Shown here one piece after another: positions 24,862-32,681 of a stretch of DNA of 64,000 nucleotides; the stretch's first letter is position 1, and each line of letters opens with the position of its first letter. The position numbers and the translations under genes are program-made. This DNA comes from Thermosulfurimonas sp. F29. GTDB lineage: Bacteria > Desulfobacterota > Thermodesulfobacteria > Thermodesulfobacteriales > Thermodesulfobacteriaceae. Below the pieces are notes generated by a model. It made no database searches, was not told the DNA's origin, and saw only the letters and a program-made list of their open reading frames with translations. The stretch lies in assembly GCF_019688735.1 (NCBI RefSeq), contig NZ_JAIFYA010000001.1:186001-250000 (forward strand), written 5' to 3'.

Positions 24862-25628
24862 CAGATGACCTCCTGCCGCAGATGGAGATATTTGAGACGG
24901 GGAAAGGTCCCCATGTCCGGCTTGAGCACGAAAAGCGGCTCACTGCTCTTCACTATCCGGGCCACCTCGGAGTTCTCGTCCCTAAGGTCCCCGAACTTGC
25001 GCGCCCCGGTGGGACAGGCGTTCACACAGGCCGGAAGCAACCCCCTCCGGACCCGGTGATAGCACCAGGTACACTTGTCCGCGGTACGCTTCTTCTTGTG
25101 GATGTAACGCACCCCGTAGGGACAGGCCTGCACGCAATAGGCACACCCTATACAACGCTTGTAATCTATGAGCACGAAGCCGTCGTCGGTCTTAAAGGTG
25201 GCCCCCACCGGACAGACCTGAACGCAGGAAGGCTCCTCGCACATGTTGCAGAGCTTGGGCACGAAAAAGGCGTCCCTGATGGGCTCGTCCACTTTTCGGG
25301 GCTCGGGATACCCCTCAAGGGCCCCCTTGGGGGAATCCACCAGCACCTTCCCGTCCTGAGTTATGATGTAGCGCTCCACCCAGGTGCGGTACTGCCCGTC
25401 AGGCACTCGATATTCCCGCTTGTCCGCCACGCAGCAGCTCCCGCAACCGATGCAGCGATTGATGTCCACCAGAAAAACGAACTCGTGCTTTTCCGGATCG
25501 TACTTTCCCTCTCCGCCCAGGCCGGGGATCTGGAGAGGCACCTTCACCGGCATGGGAAGCATCCAGTAAAGGGACCCCGCCGCCCCCTTAAGCAGACATC
25601 CCAGAAACCTTCGACGATCCTTATTCAC
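24861..25628 (-). CDS. NrfC-like 4Fe-4S electron-transfer protein
   Basis: 255 residues with a twin-arginine start (DRRRFLGCLLKG) and four 4Fe-4S motif groups: CIGCGSCCVADK, CNMCEEPSCVQVCP, CIGCAYCVQACPYG and CTWCYHRVRRGLLPACVNACP. The Cys arrangement of the first cluster is less regular than the others. The GTG at 25628 has GGGAGGGG 3 nt upstream and overlaps the tetrahaem gene by 8 nt; the longer frame adds a region inside that gene. Partner of the NrfD-type subunit. Confidence 0.88.
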   Translation of the reverse strand: MNKDRRRFLGCLLKGAAGSLYWMLPMPVKVPLQIPGLGGEGKYDPEKHEFVFLVDINRCIGCGSCCVADKREYRVPDGQYRTWVERYIITQDGKVLVDSPKGALEGYPEPRKVDEPIRDAFFVPKLCNMCEEPSCVQVCPVGATFKTDDGFVLIDYKRCIGCAYCVQACPYGVRYIHKKKRTADKCTWCYHRVRRGLLPACVNACPTGARKFGDLRDENSEVARIVKSSEPLFVLKPDMGTFPRLKYLHLRQEVI

Positions 25629-26196
25629 GAGCCCCTCCCTTTCCGAGACTGGACCAGAATTCTTTGACCTGATTGATGTAGTAAAGCGGTGCGTGAACCA
25701 GATGACACTGATCGCAGGCGTGATCCTCCCGCACATGCTGCTTGCGCAGGTGGTCCGGAAAGAGCACGGTCTTTATGACTTTGGGATCCCTGGGACGGGC
25801 CTGAATGGCCCCGTTGTGACACCTCAGGCACAGCGCCCGAATGGCCTCCTTCCCCCTGGGATCCGGAAGGTGGCCGATCAGCTCGCCCCTCGCGTTCACA
25901 TGATCGGCCCAGGGCCCGTGACAGAACTCGCAGGAAAGGCTCCGATGCTTGCTGGCGCTCTGAAGGGTGTACTCCCAGGGATGACAGCTCTTGCAGGAGG
26001 CATTGGTCATGTGGCGGGGCATACGAGCCAGCTCGTCGTCTATGGCCCCCTTCCGGTAGTACTTGTAAAAAATACTTCCGTGATTGCCGAAGTCCCGGGG
26101 AACCAAAAGGGTCCTCACTATCCCACCCAGCACCACCAAAACCACCAGCCCTATCAGGATTCTCTTCACATGGGTGCGATTGGGTTTCTCCGACAC
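25621..26196 (-). CDS. Membrane-anchored tetrahaem cytochrome c
   Basis: 191 residues with one N-terminal membrane anchor (about 12-31) and four CXXCH motifs at C68, C89, C123 and C161. It is not a standard NapC/NirT: the haem sites are more widely spaced and the C-terminal part differs. As first gene of the operon leading to the Fe-S, NrfD-type and octahaem proteins, it is the likely periplasmic bridge between the quinol module and the octahaem enzyme. Start is GTG at 26196 with GGGGAG upstream. Confidence 0.85.
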   Translation of the reverse strand: MSEKPNRTHVKRILIGLVVLVVLGGIVRTLLVPRDFGNHGSIFYKYYRKGAIDDELARMPRHMTNASCKSCHPWEYTLQSASKHRSLSCEFCHGPWADHVNARGELIGHLPDPRGKEAIRALCLRCHNGAIQARPRDPKVIKTVLFPDHLRKQHVREDHACDQCHLVHAPLYYINQVKEFWSSLGKGGARE

Positions 26197-26229
26197 CTTA
26201 CACTCCCCGTAAACGAAGTAGCGATTCTG

Positions 26230-26258
26230 GGTATATCAGGAGGAAATAAGCGCTACAA
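26230..26258 (-). promoter_or_regulatory. Candidate promoter of the HAO-like operon
   Basis: Minus strand TTGTAG (26253-26258) and TATACC (26230-26235) with a 17-nt spacer, 34 nt before the GTG of the tetrahaem gene. Each hexamer matches four of six consensus bases, as expected for a regulated promoter. The upstream AT-rich block (26269-26302) with repeated TTAAA elements could hold activator sites. Confidence 0.4.
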
Positions 26259-26299
26259 GAGAAAAAAGGTTTAAATTTGTTAAATTCCGGTTAAAAAGG

Positions 26300-26995
26300 T
26301 TAACTTCTGAGCACAATCTTTGCGGAGAGGTGTCTTTCGAGAAGGCTCTGAAGGGAAAGGAGATCCTCCTCGGCGGGCGGCGTTTTCGGAAAGGAGGGAT
26401 CCAGGGTTTCGGCCCGGGGAAAGAACCTCTGGAGGGCTATTTGCCTGACCCCTTCCAGGTAGGGAAGCATCTCCTTTATTTCCGGTTCTCCCACCAGGGA
26501 AGGAACCACGGTGATGCGGACCTCGGCCTTTCCGTTAAGGCTTTTTACGCACTCCAGAGTCCGGGCTACGGGAGCGAAGTCTCCGCCCAGTTCCCCGTAA
26601 CGGGAGGGAGCCGTCTTAAAATCCAGAGCCAGGTAGTCCACCAGCCCCTCCTCCACCAGAGAGAAGACCACCTCCGGATGGGAACCGTTGGTGTCGAGTT
26701 TCACCGGAAGACCCACCTCGTGCCGGACGCGTTCGAGAAAGGCTCGCAGGCGCCGTCCCCACAGGGTGGGCTCTCCCCCGGTAATCACCACCCCTTTGAT
26801 GAAACCCTTTCGCCGGGAGAGCTCGGACAGAACCTCCTCTTCCGGCAGGTCCGGGATTTCCCGGAGTCTTTCCGGGAGCACCAGGTCCAGGTTGTAACAG
26901 TAGGGACAGCGCCAGTTACAACCCCCGAGGAAGACCACCGCCGCGATCTTCCCCGGGTAATCCACCAGGCTCGTACCCCGAAAGCCCTTGATCAT
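26300..26995 (-). CDS. nrdG: Anaerobic ribonucleotide reductase activase NrdG (radical SAM)
   Basis: 231 residues beginning MIKGFRGTSLVDYPGKIAAV, with the radical-SAM cluster CNWRCPYC and GGEPTLW SAM-binding segment. It installs the glycyl radical on NrdD. It starts one base after the small glycyl-radical ORF, on the same strand, in the order nrdD, nrdD', nrdG. TIGR02495-type NrdG in length and motifs. Confidence 0.93.
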   Translation of the reverse strand: MIKGFRGTSLVDYPGKIAAVVFLGGCNWRCPYCYNLDLVLPERLREIPDLPEEEVLSELSRRKGFIKGVVITGGEPTLWGRRLRAFLERVRHEVGLPVKLDTNGSHPEVVFSLVEEGLVDYLALDFKTAPSRYGELGGDFAPVARTLECVKSLNGKAEVRITVVPSLVGEPEIKEMLPYLEGVRQIALQRFFPRAETLDPSFPKTPPAEEDLLSLQSLLERHLSAKIVLRS

Positions 26996-27166
26996 CTAGC
27001 CGCAGCAGGCCCGGCGGGCAAACTTCCGGAAAGACTCCAGCCTCACCGTCTTGCGTTCGGAAAACTCCTGCTGTTTTCCGGCATTCCAGTTCTGAACCGG
27101 ACGAAAGTAACCCACCACCCGACTGTAAATCTCGCAGGGTACCGCCTTAACCTTGACTCTTTCCAT
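26996..27166 (-). CDS. Stand-alone glycyl-radical segment of class III ribonucleotide reductase
   Basis: 56-residue ORF: MERVKVKAVPCEIYSRVVGY followed by FRPVQNWNAGKQQEFSERK and a Cys-rich end (ACCG). RVVGY..P..NWN.GK matches the C-terminal glycyl-radical loop of NrdD, so Gly19 would carry the radical. It has its own ATG with AAGGAGG at 6-nt spacing and overlaps the large nrdD ORF by 20 nt in another frame. The large ORF lacks this loop, so the two chains should form one enzyme. A strong own ribosome-binding site argues against sequencing error. Confidence 0.88.
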   Translation of the reverse strand: MERVKVKAVPCEIYSRVVGYFRPVQNWNAGKQQEFSERKTVRLESFRKFARRACCG

Positions 27167-29279
27167 GGCCGACCTCCTCCTTAGTTTTATCTTTTACCGA
27201 TTCGGGGTTTTCCAGCACGCGATAGGCCCCGGAGGGGAGCTCCCGCAGCCTCTCCCGGGGAAGCTCCACCTCCCGACCGTACCGGGCCAGATCCTCCTCG
27301 CTGTGAGGATAGGGACAGAATTCGTGTTTCCCGGGAATGTATCCGTGCACGGGACACACGGAAAAGGTGGGGGTGATGGAGAAGTAAGGAAGCCTGAAGT
27401 TTTCCACCACCGCCCGCACCAGCTCCCGAACCATCCGCGTGTCCGGGATCTCCTCGCCCACGAAAAGGTGCACCACCGTGCCTCCGGTAAAGAGGACCTG
27501 AAGATCGTCCTGGTGGGAGAGGATCTCGAAGATGTCGTCGGTGTAGCCCACCGGAAGGTGCACGGAGTTGGTGTAATAAGGCACCCGGTCCGTTCCGGCG
27601 GTCTTAATGCGCGGAAACTTCTTCTTGTCCAGGCGGGCCAGACGATAGCTGGCCCCTTCGGCCGGCGTGGCCTCGAGGTTGTAAAGGTTCCCGGTCTCCT
27701 CCTGAAAGTCCGCGAGCTTCTCCCGCATGAAACGCAGGACCTTTATGGCCCACTCCTTCCCCTCCGGGTGATAAATGGGCACCCCGAGGAAGTTGAGACA
27801 GGCCTCGTTCATGCCGATGATCCCGATGGTGGAAAAGTGGTTGCGCCAGTACTGCCCGGAGCACTCCTTGACCGGCTGAAGATAGACCCGGGAATAGGGA
27901 TAAAGTCCCCGTTCGGTGAAGTCCTCGATGACCTTGCGCTTGATCTCGAGAGAGGTCTTGGCGAGCTCCATGAGATCGCTCAGGCGCTCGAAAAATTCCT
28001 CTTCACAGGTAGAGAGATAAGCGATGCGCGGCAGGTTGATGGTGACCACCCCGATAGAGCCCGTAAGCGGCGAGGCCCCAAAGAGCCCTCCGCCCCGTCT
28101 CTCAAGCTCCCGGTTGTCGAGTCTCAGGCGACAGCACATGGAACGGGCGTCCTCCGGACGCATGTCCGAGTTCACGAAATTGGCAAAGTAGGGAATGCCG
28201 TAACGCCGGGTCATCTCCCAGAGGGGCTCCAGGTTGGGATTCTCGTAGTCGAAATCCCGGGTGAGGTTGTAGGTGGGGATGGGGAAGGTAAAGATCCGGC
28301 CCTTGGCGTCGCCGGCAATCATTAGCTCGCAAAAGGCCCGGTTGATCATGTCCATTTCCTTCTGGAACTCGGCGTAGGTCTCCTCCTGCTCGCGGCCACC
28401 GATGATCACCGGAAGATCCTTTAGGGTCTCGGGGCACCTGAGGTCAAAGGTGAGGTTCGTGAAAGGGGTTTGGAAGCCTACCCTGGTGGGCACATTCACA
28501 TTGAAGATGAATTCCTGGAGGCACTGCTTGACCTCCTCGTAGGAGAGCCGGTCGTAGCGCACGAAGGGGGCCAGCAGGGTATCGAAGTTGGAGAAGGCCT
28601 GGGCTCCGGCGGCCTCGCCCTGAAGGGTGTAAAAGAAGTTTACCACCTGGCCGAGGGCGCTCCGGAAGTGTTTGGGCGGAGCGCTTTCCACCTTTCCGGG
28701 GACTCCCCCGAAGCCCCGCTTGAGCAGATCGTAAAGATCCCACCCCACGCAGTATGGCCCAAGTATTCCTAAATCATGCACATGGAAGTCTCCCTCGAAG
28801 TGGGCCTCGCCCACCCTGGCCGGATAAAGCTTGTTCAGCCAGTAGCGAGCCACCACCGAGGAGGAAATGTGGAAGTTGAGCCCCTGGAGGCTGTAATTCA
28901 TGTTGGAGTTTTCCTGAACCCGCCAGTCCTCCCGGGTGAGGTACTCCTCGATGAGGTTTACGCCGTCCACCAGGGCCTTGCCGAGCTCCCGGGCCTCCCG
29001 GCGCTTTTCCCGGTAGAGAATGTAGGCCTTGGCCGCCTCGGTAAAGCCCAGCTCCATCAGGGTCTTTTCCACCAGATCCTGGATCTGCTCCACATGAGGG
29101 ACCCCGCCGTGCTTGAAGAACTGGCGATAGAGCTTTACCGCCACCGCATCCGCCACCTTCTCGGCCGCGGCCTTGTCCTTCTGCCCCACCGCCCGCAGGG
29201 CCTTGAAGACCGCCCGCACGATGCGATGCCGATTAAAAGGCTGAAACTTCCCGTCCCGCTTCCTGACCAAAGGCTCCAT
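27147..29279 (-). CDS. nrdD: Anaerobic ribonucleoside-triphosphate reductase, large chain (lacks glycyl-radical loop)
   Basis: 710 residues: ATP-cone domain (about 1-95, VRKRDGKFQPFNRHRIVRA), then the NrdD barrel (for example GLNFHISSSVVARYWLN, NVPTRVGFQTPFTNL). Near the C-terminus a metal-site-like CPVHGYIPGKHEFCPYPH appears, and the chain ends soon after in a charged tail (KDKTKEEVGHGKSQG) without the RVxGY glycyl-radical motif. That motif is in the adjacent 56-residue ORF. Makes dNTPs without oxygen. ATG follows GGGGAGG. Confidence 0.93.
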   Translation of the reverse strand: MEPLVRKRDGKFQPFNRHRIVRAVFKALRAVGQKDKAAAEKVADAVAVKLYRQFFKHGGVPHVEQIQDLVEKTLMELGFTEAAKAYILYREKRREARELGKALVDGVNLIEEYLTREDWRVQENSNMNYSLQGLNFHISSSVVARYWLNKLYPARVGEAHFEGDFHVHDLGILGPYCVGWDLYDLLKRGFGGVPGKVESAPPKHFRSALGQVVNFFYTLQGEAAGAQAFSNFDTLLAPFVRYDRLSYEEVKQCLQEFIFNVNVPTRVGFQTPFTNLTFDLRCPETLKDLPVIIGGREQEETYAEFQKEMDMINRAFCELMIAGDAKGRIFTFPIPTYNLTRDFDYENPNLEPLWEMTRRYGIPYFANFVNSDMRPEDARSMCCRLRLDNRELERRGGGLFGASPLTGSIGVVTINLPRIAYLSTCEEEFFERLSDLMELAKTSLEIKRKVIEDFTERGLYPYSRVYLQPVKECSGQYWRNHFSTIGIIGMNEACLNFLGVPIYHPEGKEWAIKVLRFMREKLADFQEETGNLYNLEATPAEGASYRLARLDKKKFPRIKTAGTDRVPYYTNSVHLPVGYTDDIFEILSHQDDLQVLFTGGTVVHLFVGEEIPDTRMVRELVRAVVENFRLPYFSITPTFSVCPVHGYIPGKHEFCPYPHSEEDLARYGREVELPRERLRELPSGAYRVLENPESVKDKTKEEVGHGKSQG

Positions 29280-29314
29280 GACGCCTCCCCTCTCCCTGCA
29301 TCCGTTTTTCTGCG

Positions 29315-29342
29315 ATTATACCTACAGCATATAGGGTGTCAA
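29315..29342 (-). promoter_or_regulatory. Consensus sigma-70 promoter of nrdD
   Basis: TTGACA (29337-29342) and TATAAT (29315-29320), both perfect, with a 16-nt spacer, 36 nt before the nrdD ATG. An NrdR-like box fills the spacer, so binding there would block RNA polymerase. Confidence 0.85.
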
Positions 29343-29371
29343 GGTCAATAATATTACAACATATTGGTTAG
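29324..29371. promoter_or_regulatory. Pair of NrdR-box-like operators
   Basis: Box 1 (29324-29339) reads ACAGCATATAGGGTGT and box 2 (29356-29371) reads ACAACATATTGGTTAG. Both share ACAnCATATnGG, close to the known NrdR box with central ATAT and ACA/TGT ends. They are spaced 32 bp, three helical turns, as in documented NrdR pairs. NrdR represses ribonucleotide reductase genes when dATP is high; the regulator gene is not in this window. Confidence 0.75.
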
Positions 29372-29392
29372 TTACGAACCGTCCCCGGAAAG

Positions 29393-29417
29393 AAAAAAGG
29401 GGGCCGCACAGGCCCCC
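29393..29417 (-). terminator. Intrinsic terminator after the molybdoenzyme Fe-S gene
   Basis: Stem GGGGGCC/GGCCCCC (29399-29405 with 29411-29417), 5-nt loop, then six T (29398-29393) on the minus strand. Ends the torD-molybdoenzyme-Fe-S transcript before the nrdD promoter. Confidence 0.88.
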
Positions 29418-29448
29418 TGAGGAAGGCAGCGAAAGAAGGGGTGGCGTA

Positions 29449-30276
29449 TTATCCCAGGGTGGGAAGCTTCCGCAGAGCCATCTTGATGAGCCCCCGGCGG
29501 GTGCGGGCCCGGACCTCCACATCCTCCCAGGTCCGCTTGCGCGGAGCAAAGTGTTTGAAGAGGAGCTCCAGGTTCTTCTCCTTGCCCATGAAGTAAACAT
29601 TGGGGCCGATCTTCACCTTGTCGGACTCAAGCCTCCGGGCCTTGCCGCTGCGCACCAGTTTCGCCACCTCGGAGTTGGGGTCGGAGAGGTCACCGAAGAT
29701 ACGGGCGTCGGCGATGCAGGTCTTCACGCAGGCCGGAAGCTCACCCCGGGTCACCCGCTCGTAACAGAAGGTGCACTTGTCCGCCTTGGGCTCGTCCAAG
29801 GTATCGTTGAGATAACGGGCCCGATAAGGACAGGCCTCCACGCAGTTGCCGCAACCGATGCAGCGCTCCTTGTCGATGAGAACCGCACCGGTAAAGGGCT
29901 CCTTGTAGGTGGCCTTGATCTCCATGGTGACGGTCTTTCCGGTCTTGTAACACTTAAAGGTGCGCTTTTCGGGCTCCACCGGGCACACATCCACGCACAC
30001 CGGATGGTCGCAGTGATTACAGAGCCCGGGGAAGAAGGTGAAGGCGATCTCCCCCTTGGAGGTGCGCTCAGGGCCCAGACGAAGCACCCAGTTTCGGCGA
30101 TAGTCCCCGCCTTCCGCCGAAACCACCCCCAGCCACTGATCGTAATCGCCGATAAAAGAATATCCGTCGTAGTCCGGATTTACCGGAACCTGCCACTCCG
30201 CGCGACAGGCCACCGCGCAGGCGTGGCACCCCACACATCTATCTAAATCTATTACCATGGCCCACTGATGTTTCAT
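29449..30276 (-). CDS. Four-cluster ferredoxin subunit of molybdopterin oxidoreductase
   Basis: 275 residues with four 4Fe-4S motif groups: CVGCHACAVAC, CNHCDHPVCVDVCP, CIGCGNCVEACPYRAR and CTFCYERVTRGELPACVKTC. It belongs to the PsrB/TtrB/ArrB-like group and is longer than PhsB. No signal peptide is seen, so it should be co-exported with its Tat-bearing catalytic partner, encoded immediately upstream. It ends before a strong terminator; no NrfD-type anchor gene follows. Confidence 0.9.
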   Translation of the reverse strand: MKHQWAMVIDLDRCVGCHACAVACRAEWQVPVNPDYDGYSFIGDYDQWLGVVSAEGGDYRRNWVLRLGPERTSKGEIAFTFFPGLCNHCDHPVCVDVCPVEPEKRTFKCYKTGKTVTMEIKATYKEPFTGAVLIDKERCIGCGNCVEACPYRARYLNDTLDEPKADKCTFCYERVTRGELPACVKTCIADARIFGDLSDPNSEVAKLVRSGKARRLESDKVKIGPNVYFMGKEKNLELLFKHFAPRKRTWEDVEVRARTRRGLIKMALRKLPTLG

Positions 30277-30299
30277 TTTCGCCCTCCTTCATAAACTTT

Positions 30300-32681
30300 T
30301 TAGCAGCCCTCGATGGTCATCCTCTTGTGATGCTTCTTCTTTTTCATCATCTTTTCGCACTGGCCTCCCATCATCCCCGCGGCGGCCAGTTTAAAACGGG
30401 GAATCTCCGGGGGCAGCGGACGAAGTTCGGGGATGTCGAGCACCTTGCCGTCCTTGACTATCCGCACGAAGCTCGTGCGGTGACTGGAGGCCCCCATGAA
30501 GGGGTCCTGCACATAGTGAGTGATGAGGAACTGATCGCTAGCCCCTTTCCTGTAGGCCCGGCGAAGTTTCTGGGAAAGGCTTCCGAAGCCGTGAGGTAGG
30601 AAAATACAGTCAGGCCGGATACCCGGAGTGACCTTGGCCTTCACCGGGAGGGAACGCTTGCCGTCCTGATTCTCGAACACGATCTCGTCACCGTCCTTAA
30701 TGCCCAGCTTGGCCGCCACCTCGTCGTTGATCCAGGCGTGGTTCTCGGGCCACTCGTGATGGAGCCACTCGTTGTTCATGGTGCGGCTGAAGGTGTGCAC
30801 CGGCACGCGTCCGTAAATGAGCCGGGCAAACCCCTTGGGCGGAGCCGGCGTGGGCTCGAATACCGGCACCGGAGAGAAGTCCTCGTCCTCGAAGTCCTCA
30901 ACGGCCAGATTAACCTTGAAACCCTTTTCTCCGAAAACATTCCGGAAGTTCTCTCGATCATAGGCCCCTTTCGCCGGAAGGGTTATTATCCCACCTTGCT
31001 CCTGAAGATCCTTAAGGGTAACATTCAGCGCTCTCAGTTTATCATTGATAATATCGGTCTCGTTTTCCGTGAAAAATATTTCGAACCCGAGCCGATGAGC
31101 CAGTTGCTTGGCTACCCACAGCGGAGTCCTAGCCTCCCCAAGAGGCTCTACTGCGGGCTGTCTGACCGTGACATAGCATTCCGGCAACCCGTCATATACA
31201 TATACATCGTCATAGCGTTCCAGATAAACGGTATCCGGGAGGACGATATCCGACCAGAGAGCGGTCTCCGTGGGAAGAATTTCAAAGGAGAAGATAAAGT
31301 CCAGCTTCTTTATCGCTTCCATGGTCTGATAAGGATTAGGAATGGTTTGGAGGATATTTACCCCGCAGATACCCCAGGCCTTAATGGGATAGGGTTTGCC
31401 GGTAAGGGTGGCCTTAATGATCTCGTGGGTGGGACTTCCGGGAATGGGCCCAGAAAAGGGATACTTTTCCTTAAGAGGAGTATCCGAACTGCGGGGCTTG
31501 ATCTCTCGCACGCAGCTTACCGGAGCCAAAGGCACATGGGTGGGGAAGTAAAGACCGCCGGGAGTCCCTACACTTCCAAAAAGGGCGGCCAGGATGGCCA
31601 GGGCCTGGTGGCGATACACATCGCCCTTGCCGTACCAGGCGGAATGCCGCCCCGGATGAATGAGGACATGCGGACGGGCCGCCGCCAGGATCTTTATGGC
31701 CTCCTCGATCTTGTCCTTGGGGAGATCGCAGATACGGGCGGCTTTCTCCAGCGTCCAGCCCTTGACCTTCTTCTTGAGAATCTCAAATCCCTCGCAGTAC
31801 TTGGAGACGAATTCCTTATCGTAAAGATCGTGCTCAATGACATAGTTGATCCAGGCCAGAAGGAGGGCCGTATCCGTCCCGGGACGGATGGGAAGCCAGA
31901 GGTCCGCCTTGCCCGCCGCCACGGAAAAACGCGGATCCACTACTACCAGTTTGGCCCCCTTGGAAAGCCCGTCCACAAAGGACATCACATGGGAAACATG
32001 CACATTCTCTCCGATGTGGGAACCCACGAGAAGCATGGCCTTGGCGTTGGCCATGTCGGTGTACTGCATGGTACCGGAGGTGAGATACCCGAGAGAGGAG
32101 ATGTAGGCCACGGCCACCGGCCCCACGCACTGGAAGAAGGCCGGCTCGTTGGAGTAGTTTTCCGTGCCCAGGGCCTTAAAGACCTCCCGCAAGGCCTCCG
32201 CCGAGGCACCGTGATCGAAGTAGGCGATGGCGTGAGGACCGTATTTCTCCTTAACCTTCTTGAGGTTGTACGCCACCTCGTCCAGGGCCTCGTCCCAGGA
32301 GATCTTCACGAACTTGCCCTCACCCCGCTCTCCCACTCTCTTGAGGGGATGGAGCACCCGGTCGGGATCGTAAAGGAGCTTCACCCCGGAATTGCCCCGG
32401 GCGCAGACCCGGGCCTTGTCCCCCCGACCGTTGGTGGGACTTTTGGGATTGCCCTCGATCTTGACCACCTTGCCGTGCTTCACCTTGGCCACGATGGGGC
32501 AGCGCCAGAAACACATCTCGCAGACCGAGGGAACCTCCTTGGCCCCCAGGCTTCCGGGAAGCTCCTCTCCGCCGGCCTCCGCGGCGTACGCCTTACGGAA
32601 AAGTCCCTCGGAACGGAGCCGAAGCCCGGCCAGAGCCAGCGAGGCCCCCGCCGAAAGTTTAAGAAAGTCCCTTCTTTTCAT
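30300..32681 (-). CDS. Tat-exported molybdopterin oxidoreductase, PsrA/PhsA/TtrA-like
   Basis: 793 residues: Tat signal (MKRRDFLKLSAGASLALAG), 4Fe-4S site CEMCFWRC...RVCARG, and a DMSO-reductase-family Mo domain. FQCVGP may hold the Mo ligand Cys. Length fits PsrA/PhsA better than TtrA or ArrA. Substrate is unclear: polysulfide, thiosulfate, tetrathionate or an oxyanion. The C-terminus is odd: MMGGQCEKMMKKKKHHKRMT then IEGC, a Met/Lys/His/Cys tail. ATG at 32681 follows GGAGGAGG. Order is torD, this gene, Fe-S subunit. Confidence 0.88.
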   Translation of the reverse strand: MKRRDFLKLSAGASLALAGLRLRSEGLFRKAYAAEAGGEELPGSLGAKEVPSVCEMCFWRCPIVAKVKHGKVVKIEGNPKSPTNGRGDKARVCARGNSGVKLLYDPDRVLHPLKRVGERGEGKFVKISWDEALDEVAYNLKKVKEKYGPHAIAYFDHGASAEALREVFKALGTENYSNEPAFFQCVGPVAVAYISSLGYLTSGTMQYTDMANAKAMLLVGSHIGENVHVSHVMSFVDGLSKGAKLVVVDPRFSVAAGKADLWLPIRPGTDTALLLAWINYVIEHDLYDKEFVSKYCEGFEILKKKVKGWTLEKAARICDLPKDKIEEAIKILAAARPHVLIHPGRHSAWYGKGDVYRHQALAILAALFGSVGTPGGLYFPTHVPLAPVSCVREIKPRSSDTPLKEKYPFSGPIPGSPTHEIIKATLTGKPYPIKAWGICGVNILQTIPNPYQTMEAIKKLDFIFSFEILPTETALWSDIVLPDTVYLERYDDVYVYDGLPECYVTVRQPAVEPLGEARTPLWVAKQLAHRLGFEIFFTENETDIINDKLRALNVTLKDLQEQGGIITLPAKGAYDRENFRNVFGEKGFKVNLAVEDFEDEDFSPVPVFEPTPAPPKGFARLIYGRVPVHTFSRTMNNEWLHHEWPENHAWINDEVAAKLGIKDGDEIVFENQDGKRSLPVKAKVTPGIRPDCIFLPHGFGSLSQKLRRAYRKGASDQFLITHYVQDPFMGASSHRTSFVRIVKDGKVLDIPELRPLPPEIPRFKLAAAGMMGGQCEKMMKKKKHHKRMTIEGC

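Noticed and set aside
27147-27166. Frameshift error or programmed frameshift joining the two nrdD ORFs
   Set aside because: The small ORF has its own ATG with an ideal AAGGAGG at 6-nt spacing, and I see no slippery heptamer with a downstream structure at the junction. Not fully excluded, so listed as a refuting test.
30300-32681. Second molybdoenzyme as formate dehydrogenase or Nap paralogue
   Set aside because: No selenocysteine codon or FDH-type Cys/His context, and the Fe-S partner is of PsrB/TtrB type; the NapA RLCMASAVGG segment is absent.
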